A stretch of 64,000 nucleotides of DNA from Bin90 sp965214635 (GTDB lineage Bacteria; Chloroflexota; Dehalococcoidia; Lucifugimonadales; JADFKI01). The notes beneath the pieces are model-generated. The model ran no database searches, was not told the origin of the DNA, and was given only the letters and a program-made list of their open reading frames with translations. The stretch covers positions 992,001 to 1,056,000 of the forward strand of contig OZ243964.1 of NCBI GenBank assembly GCA_965214635.1. The letters run 5' to 3'. The first letter of the stretch is position 1. Each line of letters begins with the position of its first letter. This document shows positions 52,620 to 62,402 of the stretch, piece by piece. Both the position numbers and the translations under genes were made by a program.

Positions 52620-52744
52620 CTGTTTCCTTTTCTTGCGGCGGTTGCTCTCACTCCTAGCGTCCCCTAGGATGGGATAGGGGTTTGATATGCTCTCTATCCA
52701 GTCCCCTCCAATTATAGGCAAGGGGTTCTAACAAGTCTCCCTCT

Positions 52745-52773
52745 ATTATAGTTTTTGCCTCTCAATTTCCCAA
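52745..52773 (-). promoter_or_regulatory. Promoter upstream of secG
   Basis: On the minus strand TTGGGA (52773-52768), 17 bp, then a perfect TATAAT (52750-52745). A second TATAAT occurs at 52716-52711, closer to the gene but with no good -35. Confidence 0.6.
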
Positions 52774-52802
52774 GGATGCGCTGATGCATTGAATTAAGAT
52801 AA

Positions 52803-54113
52803 TTAAACCTGATTGACTTCATTATAATACACATTTATTATAGCGAGCGCTAGTTTTTCAGAGTCGTGGCGTATAGGGTGGGACAAGTCTACGAGATCTT
52901 CCGTATGCAGAAGCGCGTCTTTGAGGCGCCGCCCGTCGTGTCTGACTGCACTGCCAAAGAACTCGGGGCCAGGGTCGCGCTGACGGCTGTTCGCCATCAC
53001 ATGCTTCACCACGCTGCTGAAGGTGTGCTTCTTCAACGCCTCATGGTGGTCCCTGACCGAGTAGCCGGTGGTTTCGCCCTGCTCCGTGGCAATGTTCACC
53101 ACATATACCTTCACGGCGGGCGATTTTTTGATGGCGTCGGCAATGCCGGATATGAGCAGATTGGGCAGGATGCTCGTGTAGAGACTACCGGGCCCGATGA
53201 CGATGAGCTGAGCATCCTCTAGGGCTTTGAGCGCCATAGGGTGGGCTTCGGCGTCCGCAGGATGTATATATATCCGTTCAACATCAGAGGCGACTTCGGA
53301 CAATTTGGATTCGCCGTGTACAGTAACGCCACCCGCTACTTTTGCGGACAGGCGCAGGTTCGCTCTTGTCGCGGGGATTACCTTGCCGTGTATGGACAGC
53401 ACGCGGCTGGATTCGGTGAGAGCATCGTCGAAGCTGCCAGCCACATCGGTCATAGCGGTTATGAACAGGTTGCCGAAGCTATGCCCTTCCAACCCCTCGC
53501 CGCGCTCGAAGCGATACTGAAACAGCCGCGTTATGAGGGATTCATCGTCGGACATGGCGACGATGCAGTTGCGAACATCGCCGGGGGGCAGGATGTCGAA
53601 CTCCTCGCGTAGTCTGCCAGAACTACCACCATCGTCGCCCACGGTTACGATGGCAGTCAGGTTGTCGGTGTGCGCCTTCAAGCCGCGCAGCAGCACGGAC
53701 AATCCCGTGCCGCCGCCTATTGCCACGATGCGGGGGCCTCTGCTGAGCAGGCGTCGAGTGTACACTTCGTCCACGATACCACTTATGGCGGGCGAATCGA
53801 GTATCAGATGCCCGACCGAGCGGTGAAAGCCGTAGAGAGCCGCAAGCACTGCAGCGATGCCCAATGTGAGAAAGAGAACGGCGAGTATCACCACATCGGT
53901 GTTGCCGGGTAGCAAGTCGGGAAGGTTAAAGCCAAACTGCCGGAACAGCAGATACGCAATGCCCACCGAGCACATGCCGACACCTATTGCGCCGAGCAAT
54001 GCCCAGCGTTTGACGCCCACGCCGGGCGTAGCAAGACGCATCAGAGAGTGCCACAGCGAGGATGGTTCGCGACGGTGGGCGTCCTTGCCGTTGCGGCTAA
54101 ATCGGCTCATCAT
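52803..54113 (-). CDS. yvcK: YvcK/CofD-like protein (gluconeogenesis factor) with N-terminal membrane helices
   Basis: 436 residues. About 110 N-terminal residues contain two to three membrane segments; the remainder is the YvcK domain: RIVAIGGGTGLSVLLRGLK, TVGDDGGSSGRLREEF, LPPGDVRNCIVAMS, and NLFITAMTDVAGSFDDAL. In Gram-positive bacteria YvcK binds UDP-sugars and affects cell shape and growth on gluconeogenic carbon sources. It starts 14 bp after the gatB stop on the same strand. The membrane extension is less common than the soluble form. Confidence 0.87.
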   Translation of the reverse strand: MMSRFSRNGKDAHRREPSSLWHSLMRLATPGVGVKRWALLGAIGVGMCSVGIAYLLFRQFGFNLPDLLPGNTDVVILAVLFLTLGIAAVLAALYGFHRSVGHLILDSPAISGIVDEVYTRRLLSRGPRIVAIGGGTGLSVLLRGLKAHTDNLTAIVTVGDDGGSSGRLREEFDILPPGDVRNCIVAMSDDESLITRLFQYRFERGEGLEGHSFGNLFITAMTDVAGSFDDALTESSRVLSIHGKVIPATRANLRLSAKVAGGVTVHGESKLSEVASDVERIYIHPADAEAHPMALKALEDAQLIVIGPGSLYTSILPNLLISGIADAIKKSPAVKVYVVNIATEQGETTGYSVRDHHEALKKHTFSSVVKHVMANSRQRDPGPEFFGSAVRHDGRRLKDALLHTEDLVDLSHPIRHDSEKLALAIINVYYNEVNQV

Positions 54114-54126
54114 TCGCTGCGGCTCA

Positions 54127-55614
54127 TCATTCGCTGCGGCTCATTGCGTCGAGTTCCGCGGTCAGAAGCTGGGAGACCAGCTGCGGGTTCGCCTTGCCGC
54201 GAGTGATTTTCATCACCTGCCCTACGAGAAAGCGCGCCGCTTGCTTCTTGCCTGCGAGGTATTCGGCGACGGGCTTGGGGTTTGCAGACAGGGCGTCGGA
54301 GATGGCGTCGGACAGGGCGTCGGCGTCGCTAATCTGCACCAGCCCCTGCTGCTGGGCGATTGACGCCGGGTCGTCGCCGCTGTTGAACATGCGCTCAAAC
54401 ACATCCTTAGCCATGTTGCCGCTAAGTGCGCCGTCGTTGACCATATCGAGCAGTTTGGTAAACTGCGTCGGTGCTATGCGAACGCCGTCGATGTAGCTGC
54501 CGCTCTCGTTGAGCAGCCGTCCCAGCTCGGTGAGCATCCAGTTGCTCACCTGCTTGGCGAATTGCACCTGCGCATCTCCGTCTGCCTGCTTGACACTCAT
54601 CACCGCCTCGAAGTAGTCGGCGGTGGCTCGGGTCGCCGTCAGGTGCTCGGCGTCGTACTCCGGCAGCGTGTACTGGGACATAAAGCGCCGCTTGCGCGCG
54701 TCAGGCAGCTCGGGCAGCGCTGCTCGCACCTCGCATACCCAGTCATCGGCGATGACAAGCGGAGGCAAGTCGGGTTCGGGGAAGTAGCGGTAGTCATGGG
54801 CGTACTCTTTGGTGCGCTGAGAGAATGTGGTGGCGTGGGCTTCGTCCCAGCCGCGCGTCTCTTGCACGATGATTTCGCCCTCGCGAATGGCGCGCTCTTG
54901 TCGCTCAGCTTCATATGTCAGGGCGCGGTGCACAGCGCGGAAGCTGTTCATGTTCTTGATTTCGACCTTGCTGCCAAGCTTGGATGAGCCTGCAGGGCGA
55001 ACGCTGATGTTAGCGTCGCAGCGGAAGTTGCCCTCTTCCATATTGGCGCTACTGACGCCGATGTAGCGCAGGATGGACTGCAAGGATGTGAGGTAACTGC
55101 GCGCTTCATCGGGCGTTCTCATATCGGGTTCGCTGACTATCTCCATGAGCGGAACGCCGGCGCGGTTGATGTCGAGCAGGCTGTAGCTTTCGCCGAACTC
55201 GTCGGTGCGATGGAAAAGCTTGGCGACATCCTCTTCTAAGTGTACGCGGGTTACACCGATGCGCTTTTCGCCGGCATCGGTGTCTATGGAGAGGCAGCCG
55301 CCGAGCGCAATCGGCAGGTCGTATTGGGAAATTTGATAGCCTTTCATCAGGTCGGGATATGGGTAGTTCTTGCGGTCGAATTTGGTGAATGTGGATATTT
55401 CGCATCCAAGCGCAATGCCGGTGCGGATGACGAACTCCACCGCCTTCTTGTTCATCACGGGCAGGACGCCGGGCATGCCCATGCACACGGGGCATACGGT
55501 GCTGTTTGGCGGGGCGTCTTGATATGCGGCACTGCACGAGCAGAACATCTTGCTCTCTGTGAGCAACTGCGAATGTACTTCCAACCCGATGACGACTTCG
55601 TACTCTGCGCTCAT
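54127..55614 (-). CDS. gatB: Aspartyl/glutamyl-tRNA(Asn/Gln) amidotransferase subunit B
   Basis: Kinase/amidotransferase subunit that converts misacylated Glu-tRNA(Gln) or Asp-tRNA(Asn). Zinc-site cysteines (CSCSAAYQ, CPVCMG) follow the typical start EYEVVIGLEVHSQL, then RKNYPYPDLMKGYQISQYD, VHLEEDVAKL, EIKNMNSFRAVHRAL and the C-terminal helical domain with YqeY-like tail. 495 residues from ATG 55614; the frame opens at 55683 but the added residues are not family-like. gatA and gatC are not in the window. Confidence 0.95.
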   Translation of the reverse strand: MSAEYEVVIGLEVHSQLLTESKMFCSCSAAYQDAPPNSTVCPVCMGMPGVLPVMNKKAVEFVIRTGIALGCEISTFTKFDRKNYPYPDLMKGYQISQYDLPIALGGCLSIDTDAGEKRIGVTRVHLEEDVAKLFHRTDEFGESYSLLDINRAGVPLMEIVSEPDMRTPDEARSYLTSLQSILRYIGVSSANMEEGNFRCDANISVRPAGSSKLGSKVEIKNMNSFRAVHRALTYEAERQERAIREGEIIVQETRGWDEAHATTFSQRTKEYAHDYRYFPEPDLPPLVIADDWVCEVRAALPELPDARKRRFMSQYTLPEYDAEHLTATRATADYFEAVMSVKQADGDAQVQFAKQVSNWMLTELGRLLNESGSYIDGVRIAPTQFTKLLDMVNDGALSGNMAKDVFERMFNSGDDPASIAQQQGLVQISDADALSDAISDALSANPKPVAEYLAGKKQAARFLVGQVMKITRGKANPQLVSQLLTAELDAMSRSE

Positions 55615-55717
55615 GTGCGACACTCTACTTGCTTGGTAATAGTTCGGCTGCGGCGGTCGGCGTTTCCAACTGACGCAACGCAACCCTGCTCTGCATAGAC
55701 GCAGGAAAATCAGTTTA

Positions 55718-55746
55718 AGTATAAGAAATCGTAGGCGTTAACACAA
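55718..55746 (-). promoter_or_regulatory. Probable gatB promoter
   Basis: On the minus strand TTGTGT (55746-55741), 17 bp, TATACT (55723-55718), about 105 bp before the gatB ATG. Confidence 0.5.
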
Positions 55747-55974
55747 CCGAAACCCTACTCATCCGAACCACCCCAAGAGAATGCGGAGGTTATTTTGACC
55801 TTCACGCAAGTTTGCGCTAGAAGAATTTTCTTACATCTAGGCGAGCGAGATAGAGGTTCGCACATATGCATATGCACATGTTAAGGGAGAGGTTTGTTGT
55901 ATGTTGTATATGGGACAAAAAAACCTCTGCTGCTATCAGCCCGTGTGCCGAAGAAGCTAGCTGCAGACCGTAGC
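55747..55974. other. Intergenic region downstream of purN
   Basis: No gene seen. An 8-bp inverted repeat (AGAGGTTT near 55888 and AAACCTCT near 55922, about 25-base loop, beside an A run) may act as a weak terminator for the purF-purN transcript. Confidence 0.3.
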
Positions 55975-56634
55975 TTACGACAACGGACAAAAAATCTCGC
56001 CGCTGACGATGCGCTGTAGGGTTTCCACCCAGAACCGTCTTTCGCGCTCTTTGACACGCTCTTCTAGGGTTTCCAGCGTGTCTCCGGGCAATATCGGAAC
56101 TTCGCACTGCGCTACGGGCGCGCCGTGGTCGTATTGCTCGTCAACTTGGTGGATAGTGATACCGGTAACTTGCTCGCCGGCGTCTAGGACGGCTTGGTGG
56201 ACGCGGCTGCCGTACATGCCCTTGCCGCCGAACTTGGGCAGCAGCGCCGGGTGGCTGTTCAGCACGCGCCCCTCGTACTGCGCCAGCGTGGCGTGCCCCA
56301 GCAGTCGCATGTATCCGGCAAGCAGCACAAGATCCACATCGTGGCGCATCAGGCAGTCGCGTATGGCGGCGTCCAGCGCAACAGGCTGCGGGTGCGTCTT
56401 CCCGCTCAGATGATACGCTGGTATGCCGGCATTGCGAGCGCGTTGCAGCGCCATCGAGCCGCCGTTGTTACTGACGACCACAACCACGCTTGCGTCCAAT
56501 CGGCGCTGTTCGCAGGCGTCTATGAGTGCTTGCAGGTTTGTTCCGCCGTGCGACGCAAGCACACCTAGCCTCAGCGGGCAGACTTTGCGTCCAGCGTTTG
56601 GAGGGAGAATATGCGACGATGATGTGCAAGCCAT
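55975..56634 (-). CDS. purN: Phosphoribosylglycinamide formyltransferase, folate-dependent
   Basis: Third step of purine synthesis, formylating GAR with 10-formyltetrahydrofolate. Visible: N-terminal GVLASHGGTNLQALID, VVVSNNGGSMALQRARN, the catalytic NSHPALLPKFGGKGMYG (Asn, His) and VDEQYDHGAPVAQ (Asp). 219 residues. Starts 12 bp after the purF stop on the same strand, so the two purine genes form an operon. Confidence 0.93.
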   Translation of the reverse strand: MACTSSSHILPPNAGRKVCPLRLGVLASHGGTNLQALIDACEQRRLDASVVVVVSNNGGSMALQRARNAGIPAYHLSGKTHPQPVALDAAIRDCLMRHDVDLVLLAGYMRLLGHATLAQYEGRVLNSHPALLPKFGGKGMYGSRVHQAVLDAGEQVTGITIHQVDEQYDHGAPVAQCEVPILPGDTLETLEERVKERERRFWVETLQRIVSGEIFCPLS

Positions 56635-56646
56635 CGGGGGGAGCGC

Positions 56647-58128
56647 CTACTCTTCGAGTCCCAGCTTGTCCATCATTTCCAACTGCACTGGGATGGGATA
56701 CTTGCCGGTGAAGCAAGCCATACACATACTGTTGCGGGGAAGCCCGACGGCGCGTACGAGCGCGTCGTGGCTCAGGTAGCCCAGCGAGTCCGCGCCCACA
56801 TAGCTGCAGATAGCCTCCACGCTCATATTGGCGGCGATGAGTTCGGGGCGGGTCGCCATATCCACGCCGAAGTGGCATGTGGACATGATGGGCGGTGCGC
56901 ATATGCGGAGATGTATCTCTTGCGCGCCGCCGCGCCGCAGCAGATTGACCACATGCGGCGTAGTTGTCCCACGCACGATGCTATCATCAACGACCACAAC
57001 GCGCCGGCCGCGTATTATCTCCGGCAAAACATTCAGCTTCAGACGCACGCCCAGGTCACGCAGCTGCTGGTCGGGCTGGATGAATGTGCGTCCCACATAC
57101 CTGTTCTTCACCAGCGCTTCGGCGTATGGGATGCTAGACGCTTGGGAGTATCCGACGGCAGCGATGGTGGCTGAGTCCGGCACGCCGATGACCATATCGG
57201 CATCGACGGGGTATTCGCGGGCGAGTTCTGCCCCCATCGCTTTGCGCGCCGAATGCACCAGCCTGCTGCCTATGACGCTGTCGGGACGCGCAAAGTAGAT
57301 GTACTCGAACACGCAGCCTGCTGCCTCTAATCCACCGTTGCTGTTGCCGTTGTCGGTGCGACGATAGACAGTCCGCAGCCCGTAGGCGTCTATCATCACC
57401 GCCTCGCCCGGCTCCACATCGCGCACGAAGCTCGCACCGATGTGATCTAGGGCGCACGACTCGGACGCTAGCACCCAGCCGTTGTTCAGCTTGCCGATGC
57501 AGAGCGGGCGCACACCCAGTGGATCGCGGATACCGAGGAGTTCAGTGGGCGTCATCACCGCCAACGAGTACGCGCCTTGAAGCCGCCTCATGCAGTAGGC
57601 GATGCGCTCTTCCCAGTTCAGGGCGGGGGCGTTAGCGATGAGATGTGCGATTATTTCGGAGTCGTTAGTGCCGCTGAATGTGCAGCCCCAGCGGGCGAGT
57701 TCGGCTTTCAGTTCGGCGGCGTTGATGACATTGCCGTTGTGTGCCAGCGCGAGGTTCACGGATTCGCTGACCGAGCATATCGGCTGTGCATTGTCGATGG
57801 CGCTGCGCCCAGTGGTGGAGTAGCGCGTATGACCGATGGCGATATGCCCCGGCAGGTTCGACAGGTCATCCTCTTGGAACGCCTGTCCCACAAGCCCCAT
57901 CGACACCTTGCTGCGGATAACGCCGCCGTCGCTTGCGGCGATGCCGGCGCTCTCTTGCCCACGGTGCTGCAATGCGTACAGCCCGAAGAAGGCGTAGCGC
58001 GCCACATCCTCGCCCGGAGAGTACACACCGACGATGCCGCACGCCTCGCGCGGAGCGTCTCCGATGTGCCCATCTTCGTTTGGGGGGAAAGCCGCAGTAT
58101 TGGGATGGCCGGAAGTATCGCTGTTCAT
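56647..58128 (-). CDS. purF: Amidophosphoribosyltransferase
   Basis: First committed step of purine synthesis: PRPP plus glutamine to phosphoribosylamine. A short propeptide precedes the N-terminal nucleophile Cys (REACGIVGVYSPGED); then glutaminase motifs (LQHRGQESAG, GHTRYSTTG, HNGNVINA), the PRPP loop VVVVDDSIVRGTT, and Cys residues of a Bacillus-type Fe-S site (CHFGVD, CSYVG, CMACFTGKYP). The frame opens at 58251, but a TATAAT covers 58255-58250, so translation should start further in; I chose ATG 58128 (MNSDTSGH), which leaves a propeptide of about 30 residues. Confidence 0.93.
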   Translation of the reverse strand: MNSDTSGHPNTAAFPPNEDGHIGDAPREACGIVGVYSPGEDVARYAFFGLYALQHRGQESAGIAASDGGVIRSKVSMGLVGQAFQEDDLSNLPGHIAIGHTRYSTTGRSAIDNAQPICSVSESVNLALAHNGNVINAAELKAELARWGCTFSGTNDSEIIAHLIANAPALNWEERIAYCMRRLQGAYSLAVMTPTELLGIRDPLGVRPLCIGKLNNGWVLASESCALDHIGASFVRDVEPGEAVMIDAYGLRTVYRRTDNGNSNGGLEAAGCVFEYIYFARPDSVIGSRLVHSARKAMGAELAREYPVDADMVIGVPDSATIAAVGYSQASSIPYAEALVKNRYVGRTFIQPDQQLRDLGVRLKLNVLPEIIRGRRVVVVDDSIVRGTTTPHVVNLLRRGGAQEIHLRICAPPIMSTCHFGVDMATRPELIAANMSVEAICSYVGADSLGYLSHDALVRAVGLPRNSMCMACFTGKYPIPVQLEMMDKLGLEE

Positions 58129-58249
58129 AGTCCGTCCCATCGGGATGGTCGCTCCGTAGTCCGCCGTAAAGAGTGGCGTTCGCGGCGATGCAGACATATT
58201 CTCGCGTACAGACCCGTCCGCACAGCTCCAAACACCCATCCACAAACTC

Positions 58250-58255
58250 ATTATA
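58250..58255 (-). promoter_or_regulatory. -10 element upstream of purF
   Basis: A perfect TATAAT on the minus strand (58255-58250), preceded by GTAAG, without a good -35 at 16-18 bp. It argues against starting purF at 58251. Confidence 0.4.
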
Positions 58256-58475
58256 CTTACAGACCGTCATCAAACGCAATGCGACGCAGGCGTTATTTGC
58301 AACGACCAGTTTCGCAAAGGGTATCGGGAGTGTGGGGATGGACGCAAATCCCTTGTTCTCGCCATTCCTGCATTTGCATCATCATGCACGATGGAAAGCT
58401 CACCGTGTGTCCTGTGCGCATCTCAGTATGTGCCGATGTGCGCTCATTGCGCCCAGCGCCATATGGCTATCCCAT
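58256..58475. other. Intergenic region between purF and the polytopic membrane protein
   Basis: About 220 bp with no coding or RNA feature that I can support. Confidence 0.4.
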
Positions 58476-60083
58476 CTAGTCTGCCACGATGGGTTGGGCG
58501 ATTATCCACAGGCTCACGGCGGTGTAGAACACCATCAGCGCCAGCATCGGGTATTGTCCTCGCAGCGCTAGGGCGTGGCTGCTAGTGCGCCTCAGCGCCA
58601 CTTGGTGCGCTATGTACACCGATACGATGTGCCCCACAACGATTGTGCTCACTGACAGTGCCCACGCCGCCTTCGTGGTTATGATGCCGGGATCTATGCG
58701 ATATGCGCTGCTACCGAACAGATCCCAGCCTACGCCAAACGGATCGGACGCCAGCGGTATGATGAGCTGCCCCTGCACCAGCAGCAGCGACAAGAAGTGT
58801 GCCATGTTGTACGCCAGCGCAATGGGGACGAGCGAGAACACATACGCCCGCGCAACCTCACCGAGTGGCGCTCGCTCGCCAGACAGCGCCCGTATCCCCC
58901 CGCAGAACGCCAAGTATATCGCCCCGAACAGCGCAGGGATGAGAACCACGCCGAGCGTGTCCACTGCGCTCGGGCCGCCAGCGCCCAGCAGCCGCAAGCC
59001 CGCCGCCTGCACGCTCACCCATGCGGGCGTTTCCTGCAACCCGTCGAAGGTTACGGCAGCCAGCGCAAGCATCACAAACGCCGCCGCCTGCCACGACACG
59101 CGTCCAACAGACACCAGCCCAACCGCCCACGGGCGTAGGTTCAGCCGACGCATCCCGCGCGGCGCAGCCTCGAAGCAGGCGTAGCAGTCCACGCAGCCGG
59201 ATGCGCCGTCGGTATCATCAGCGCCATCGTCGCAGAGCGGGCATCGAGCGCACACGCCGCTGTCCACACACACTTCGGTCGGTGAAAACCGTGCGAATAT
59301 GCCGAACAGTGCCGCAAACGGGTCGCCATATCGCAGCCAAGTGTGCTTGCCGAACAGAAGCATCCCGCCGAAGGTCGTCAGCGAATACACCACGATGATG
59401 ATGCCCAGATGCAGCGGCACGACAGAGCCGATGTACACATTTTCCAGCCACACGAATGCGAGGAACCCCAGCAGCGCCGGCAGCATATCCCAACCGACGG
59501 GGTAGGTCAGAAGCCCGTTAGTAGCGCTGTCGAACTGCCGCCCACTTACTCGCTGCACAAGCCATTCGCCCCACTCGAACAGCGCCTTCCATGGGTTGAT
59601 GAGCATCCATAGATTGCCGAGCAGCGCGGATATGTAGCCCATGCCCACCCACCAGATTATCCACACGAAGGTCGGGGACAGATTCTTGAGTGCATTGTCG
59701 CTGCCCGTGAACGCCGTTGCCACTACCAGCAGCAGTAGCAGAGCCGAGCACACGCGGAGCAGCGCAAGCAGCGGTCGGCTCGCTAGGATGCGCCCCACCA
59801 CAGGCAGCGCAAACAGGTTCAGGCGCGGGTATCGCACGACACCCTCTCCGCCGCGCAGAAACGCCCCGATTACGGCGAACGAGAGCGCTACCGCCGCCGC
59901 CGCACCCACGAGAAAGTAGCTCAGCGGGATGGGCAGGTCGTATCGCTGCCCGAATGCGTGTGCGTATGCAGGGCTTGCGGCAATCGCCAAGGATCCGGCG
60001 ACTAGCAGCGCAACCACTGCCCTCCGCAGGAACAGCCGCCATCCTATTCCGCAAGCGTGCGGATGTAGTTGACCACATGCCAT
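58476..60083 (-). CDS. Polytopic membrane protein with Cys-rich loop
   Basis: 535 residues: an apparent signal sequence (RLFLRRAVVALLVAGSL...AYAHAFGQRYDLPIPL) then about 11-12 membrane helices. A loop near the middle is Cys-rich (EVCVDSGVCARCPLC and CVDCYACFEAAP), suggesting metal or Fe-S binding. I believe the HAFGQRYDLP-type N-terminus belongs to a group sometimes labelled fenitrothion hydrolase in databases, a name I would not rely on. It overlaps the 3' end of the CopC-CopD-cytochrome gene by 40 bp and is probably its partner in copper or electron transfer. Confidence 0.75.
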   Translation of the reverse strand: MACGQLHPHACGIGWRLFLRRAVVALLVAGSLAIAASPAYAHAFGQRYDLPIPLSYFLVGAAAAVALSFAVIGAFLRGGEGVVRYPRLNLFALPVVGRILASRPLLALLRVCSALLLLLVVATAFTGSDNALKNLSPTFVWIIWWVGMGYISALLGNLWMLINPWKALFEWGEWLVQRVSGRQFDSATNGLLTYPVGWDMLPALLGFLAFVWLENVYIGSVVPLHLGIIIVVYSLTTFGGMLLFGKHTWLRYGDPFAALFGIFARFSPTEVCVDSGVCARCPLCDDGADDTDGASGCVDCYACFEAAPRGMRRLNLRPWAVGLVSVGRVSWQAAAFVMLALAAVTFDGLQETPAWVSVQAAGLRLLGAGGPSAVDTLGVVLIPALFGAIYLAFCGGIRALSGERAPLGEVARAYVFSLVPIALAYNMAHFLSLLLVQGQLIIPLASDPFGVGWDLFGSSAYRIDPGIITTKAAWALSVSTIVVGHIVSVYIAHQVALRRTSSHALALRGQYPMLALMVFYTAVSLWIIAQPIVAD

Positions 60084-62260
60084 ATCTCTTCCTCGCTGAG
60101 TCGGTCTCCGAGAGGGGTCATAGCCGTGCCCTCTATGCCATCGTGGATGAAGTCGAACAGGGCAGCCTCAGGATGCAGCGGGACATGCACTGCGAGGTCG
60201 GCGGGTGGCGGGCTTAGGGTTGCCGCTGCAATACCATCGCCCCGCCCTTCGCCGCCGTGACAGCTTTGGCAGTATCTTTCGTACAGCACCTGTCCTGCGT
60301 TCACCGAATCCGATGTGAGCGGGATGGGGTTACGCCTCGCCGTTTGCGTGCCGTCTGTGGCGGGTGCATTCACCGCAAGCGCAACGCCCGCCACGAATGC
60401 CACAGCACCGCACGCCATCGCTGTTGCGCCCGCACGATTGTACCAGCCGCCCATTGGGATGCCAGCCGCAAGGAACACAAACCCCAGCAGCGCGAGCGCA
60501 CCACCGAAATACAAGGGCGCTGCGGAGGGAGCAGGCGCTATGGATGCGCTGCCGCCGCTTGTTACCTCGAAACGGAACGCCGTCCGTGCGTCGAATGCGT
60601 CGTGACGCTGAATCAGCGCCTCCACCTGCCACGCCCCGGCAATGCTAATCAGAGCGTCCGCAAACACATACCGCCCACCGCCCATGTTCACTGCCGACAG
60701 CGATTCTTCGCCGAAGTCGGCATCCAAGTAGGACAGGCGTAGCCGCACATCGGTGGCGTCCGGGATGGGTTCGCCTAGTGCATCGGCAAGCGTAACGGTG
60801 AGCGTGTTGCTCCCGAGCGCAGCAGGCTCTATACGCAGGGCGATTTCTGCGCCGTCGACAGCGTCAGCAAACTCCAATGCGGATGGCTGCCCGATGCCAA
60901 GCCGAGACGCCACCTGACGCGCCGGCTCCAAGCTAGTGAGGAAGCCCACGACGAGGATTATCAGCACGGCTAATACTGCTTCTGCGACTACGATGCGCCG
61001 CAGCCAGCGTGCCGCTCCCGTGTTGTTTCGCAGGCGCGGACGCACCCATATGAGGTTGACCGCGCCCAGCAGCAGCAGCGGGACGATGAGCGCTATCTTC
61101 ACACGCAGCGCCGTGCCGTATGGAACTACGATGGCGGCAAACTCCGTAACCTGCGCCCAAGCGGAGAATGCGCCTGTTACGAACAGCACGCACACGCTCA
61201 GGATGGCGGCGGCTGAGAAGCGGCGTATGATGCGGGACTGCGCTATGCGCCTCGTCGACTCCGGTATGCCGCTCACGAACATCGGTGTGCCCACTATGAG
61301 GGCAAACAGCCCGCCAACCCATACCGATGCGGCTATCAGGTGCAGCACATCGTTCGCCAACGCAAATTGGGCTATGCCCGGCGTTGCGGCAGCATGGCTT
61401 GTCAGGCTCAGCGTTATCAGGACGCCGACCGATGCCGCTAGCGTAAGCCAGTCCAATATGCCATCCAAGCGCAACCGAACCGGAGCACGAAGACGAATTG
61501 TCGGCAGACTCATTAGCACCAGCGCCACCAGCAACAAGCCGATACGCCACAGCCAGAGCCTGCCCCACGCCGTCTCCAGCAGTAGTTCCACGGGTGGAGC
61601 GCCGATTGCTGCAGCCTGCGTCAAAATCTGTGCGGCTGATGCCAGCAGCAGCACAATGGCGCTAAACCACAGCATCCGTCGCATTCGGGAGTCCAAACGC
61701 GCGCGCAGCCTGCCCAGCGGTGAGCGGCGCGCCGCCGGCGTCAGCACAGGTCTGCTCACCAGCAGATCAAACGCCAGTCCGCCGCTGAACGCGAGCGCTC
61801 CAAGCAAGACGACCCAGCGTATCCAAGGCTCGGACGGGGTCTGAAACAGCGGCGGTTCCGACACTGCATCCGCGGCGGCTGCCGAAATCGGCTCACCTAC
61901 CGAGAACACGAATGCGCCGCGAATCCGATGACCGTCAACGGTGGACAGGTTACGCCACGCCACGGTGTAAGTGCCGTTGGGCAATAGCGGCAATCCTACG
62001 GACATCACCGTCGGGTCATTGCTGTCAACGCTGCTGTCTCCGGTATCTATGCGCACACCGCTGCTGTCCAGCACCTGCGCCTCGCTGTAGTTCGCCTCCA
62101 TCGGCTCGGTGAACCACATGACGACACGCTGCGGCGATTCAGTTAGCACGCTGTTGGCGGCGGGCGTGGAGCGCACCAAGTTGGCGTGCGCCGACACACT
62201 CGGCAGCAGCAGCGCCGCCGCCAGCAAGGCGAGCATCAACGCCACCGCCAGCCGTTTCAT
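60044..62260 (-). CDS. CopC-CopD-cytochrome c fusion protein
   Basis: About 738 residues from ATG 62260, giving a signal peptide (KRLAVALMLALLAAALLLP...). A CopC domain follows immediately (SAHANLVRSTPAANSVL, MWFTEPMEA, TVDGHRIRGAFVFSVG), then a CopD membrane region of about eight helices, a beta-sandwich YtkA/FixH-like region, another helix pair, and a C-terminal cytochrome c domain with YCQSCHGGEGRGDG (C-x2-CH) and axial Met in GTAMTPLGD. The frame is open to 62350; ATG 62335, with GAGG upstream, is the alternative start. Likely copper uptake or delivery to a terminal oxidase with haem on the outer face. Confidence 0.85.
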   Translation of the reverse strand: MKRLAVALMLALLAAALLLPSVSAHANLVRSTPAANSVLTESPQRVVMWFTEPMEANYSEAQVLDSSGVRIDTGDSSVDSNDPTVMSVGLPLLPNGTYTVAWRNLSTVDGHRIRGAFVFSVGEPISAAAADAVSEPPLFQTPSEPWIRWVVLLGALAFSGGLAFDLLVSRPVLTPAARRSPLGRLRARLDSRMRRMLWFSAIVLLLASAAQILTQAAAIGAPPVELLLETAWGRLWLWRIGLLLVALVLMSLPTIRLRAPVRLRLDGILDWLTLAASVGVLITLSLTSHAAATPGIAQFALANDVLHLIAASVWVGGLFALIVGTPMFVSGIPESTRRIAQSRIIRRFSAAAILSVCVLFVTGAFSAWAQVTEFAAIVVPYGTALRVKIALIVPLLLLGAVNLIWVRPRLRNNTGAARWLRRIVVAEAVLAVLIILVVGFLTSLEPARQVASRLGIGQPSALEFADAVDGAEIALRIEPAALGSNTLTVTLADALGEPIPDATDVRLRLSYLDADFGEESLSAVNMGGGRYVFADALISIAGAWQVEALIQRHDAFDARTAFRFEVTSGGSASIAPAPSAAPLYFGGALALLGFVFLAAGIPMGGWYNRAGATAMACGAVAFVAGVALAVNAPATDGTQTARRNPIPLTSDSVNAGQVLYERYCQSCHGGEGRGDGIAAATLSPPPADLAVHVPLHPEAALFDFIHDGIEGTAMTPLGDRLSEEEIWHVVNYIRTLAE

Positions 62261-62402
62261 GCGGACAGGCGAGACAAGCGGGACGCCTCCCGCTACCCTC
62301 TCGTTGCGCTTATCCAACAAATCCTGCCCGCCCATTTTATCAGTCCTCATTACAAGCAGGCGTTCCTGTCTATGAGACGCCCGCTGCGGGGGAACATTTC
62401 AA

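Noticed and set aside
52620..52802. Possible small RNA upstream of secG
   Set aside because: Hairpin-like segments exist, but the region is fully explained as a promoter with two -10 elements and has no conserved RNA fold that I recognise.
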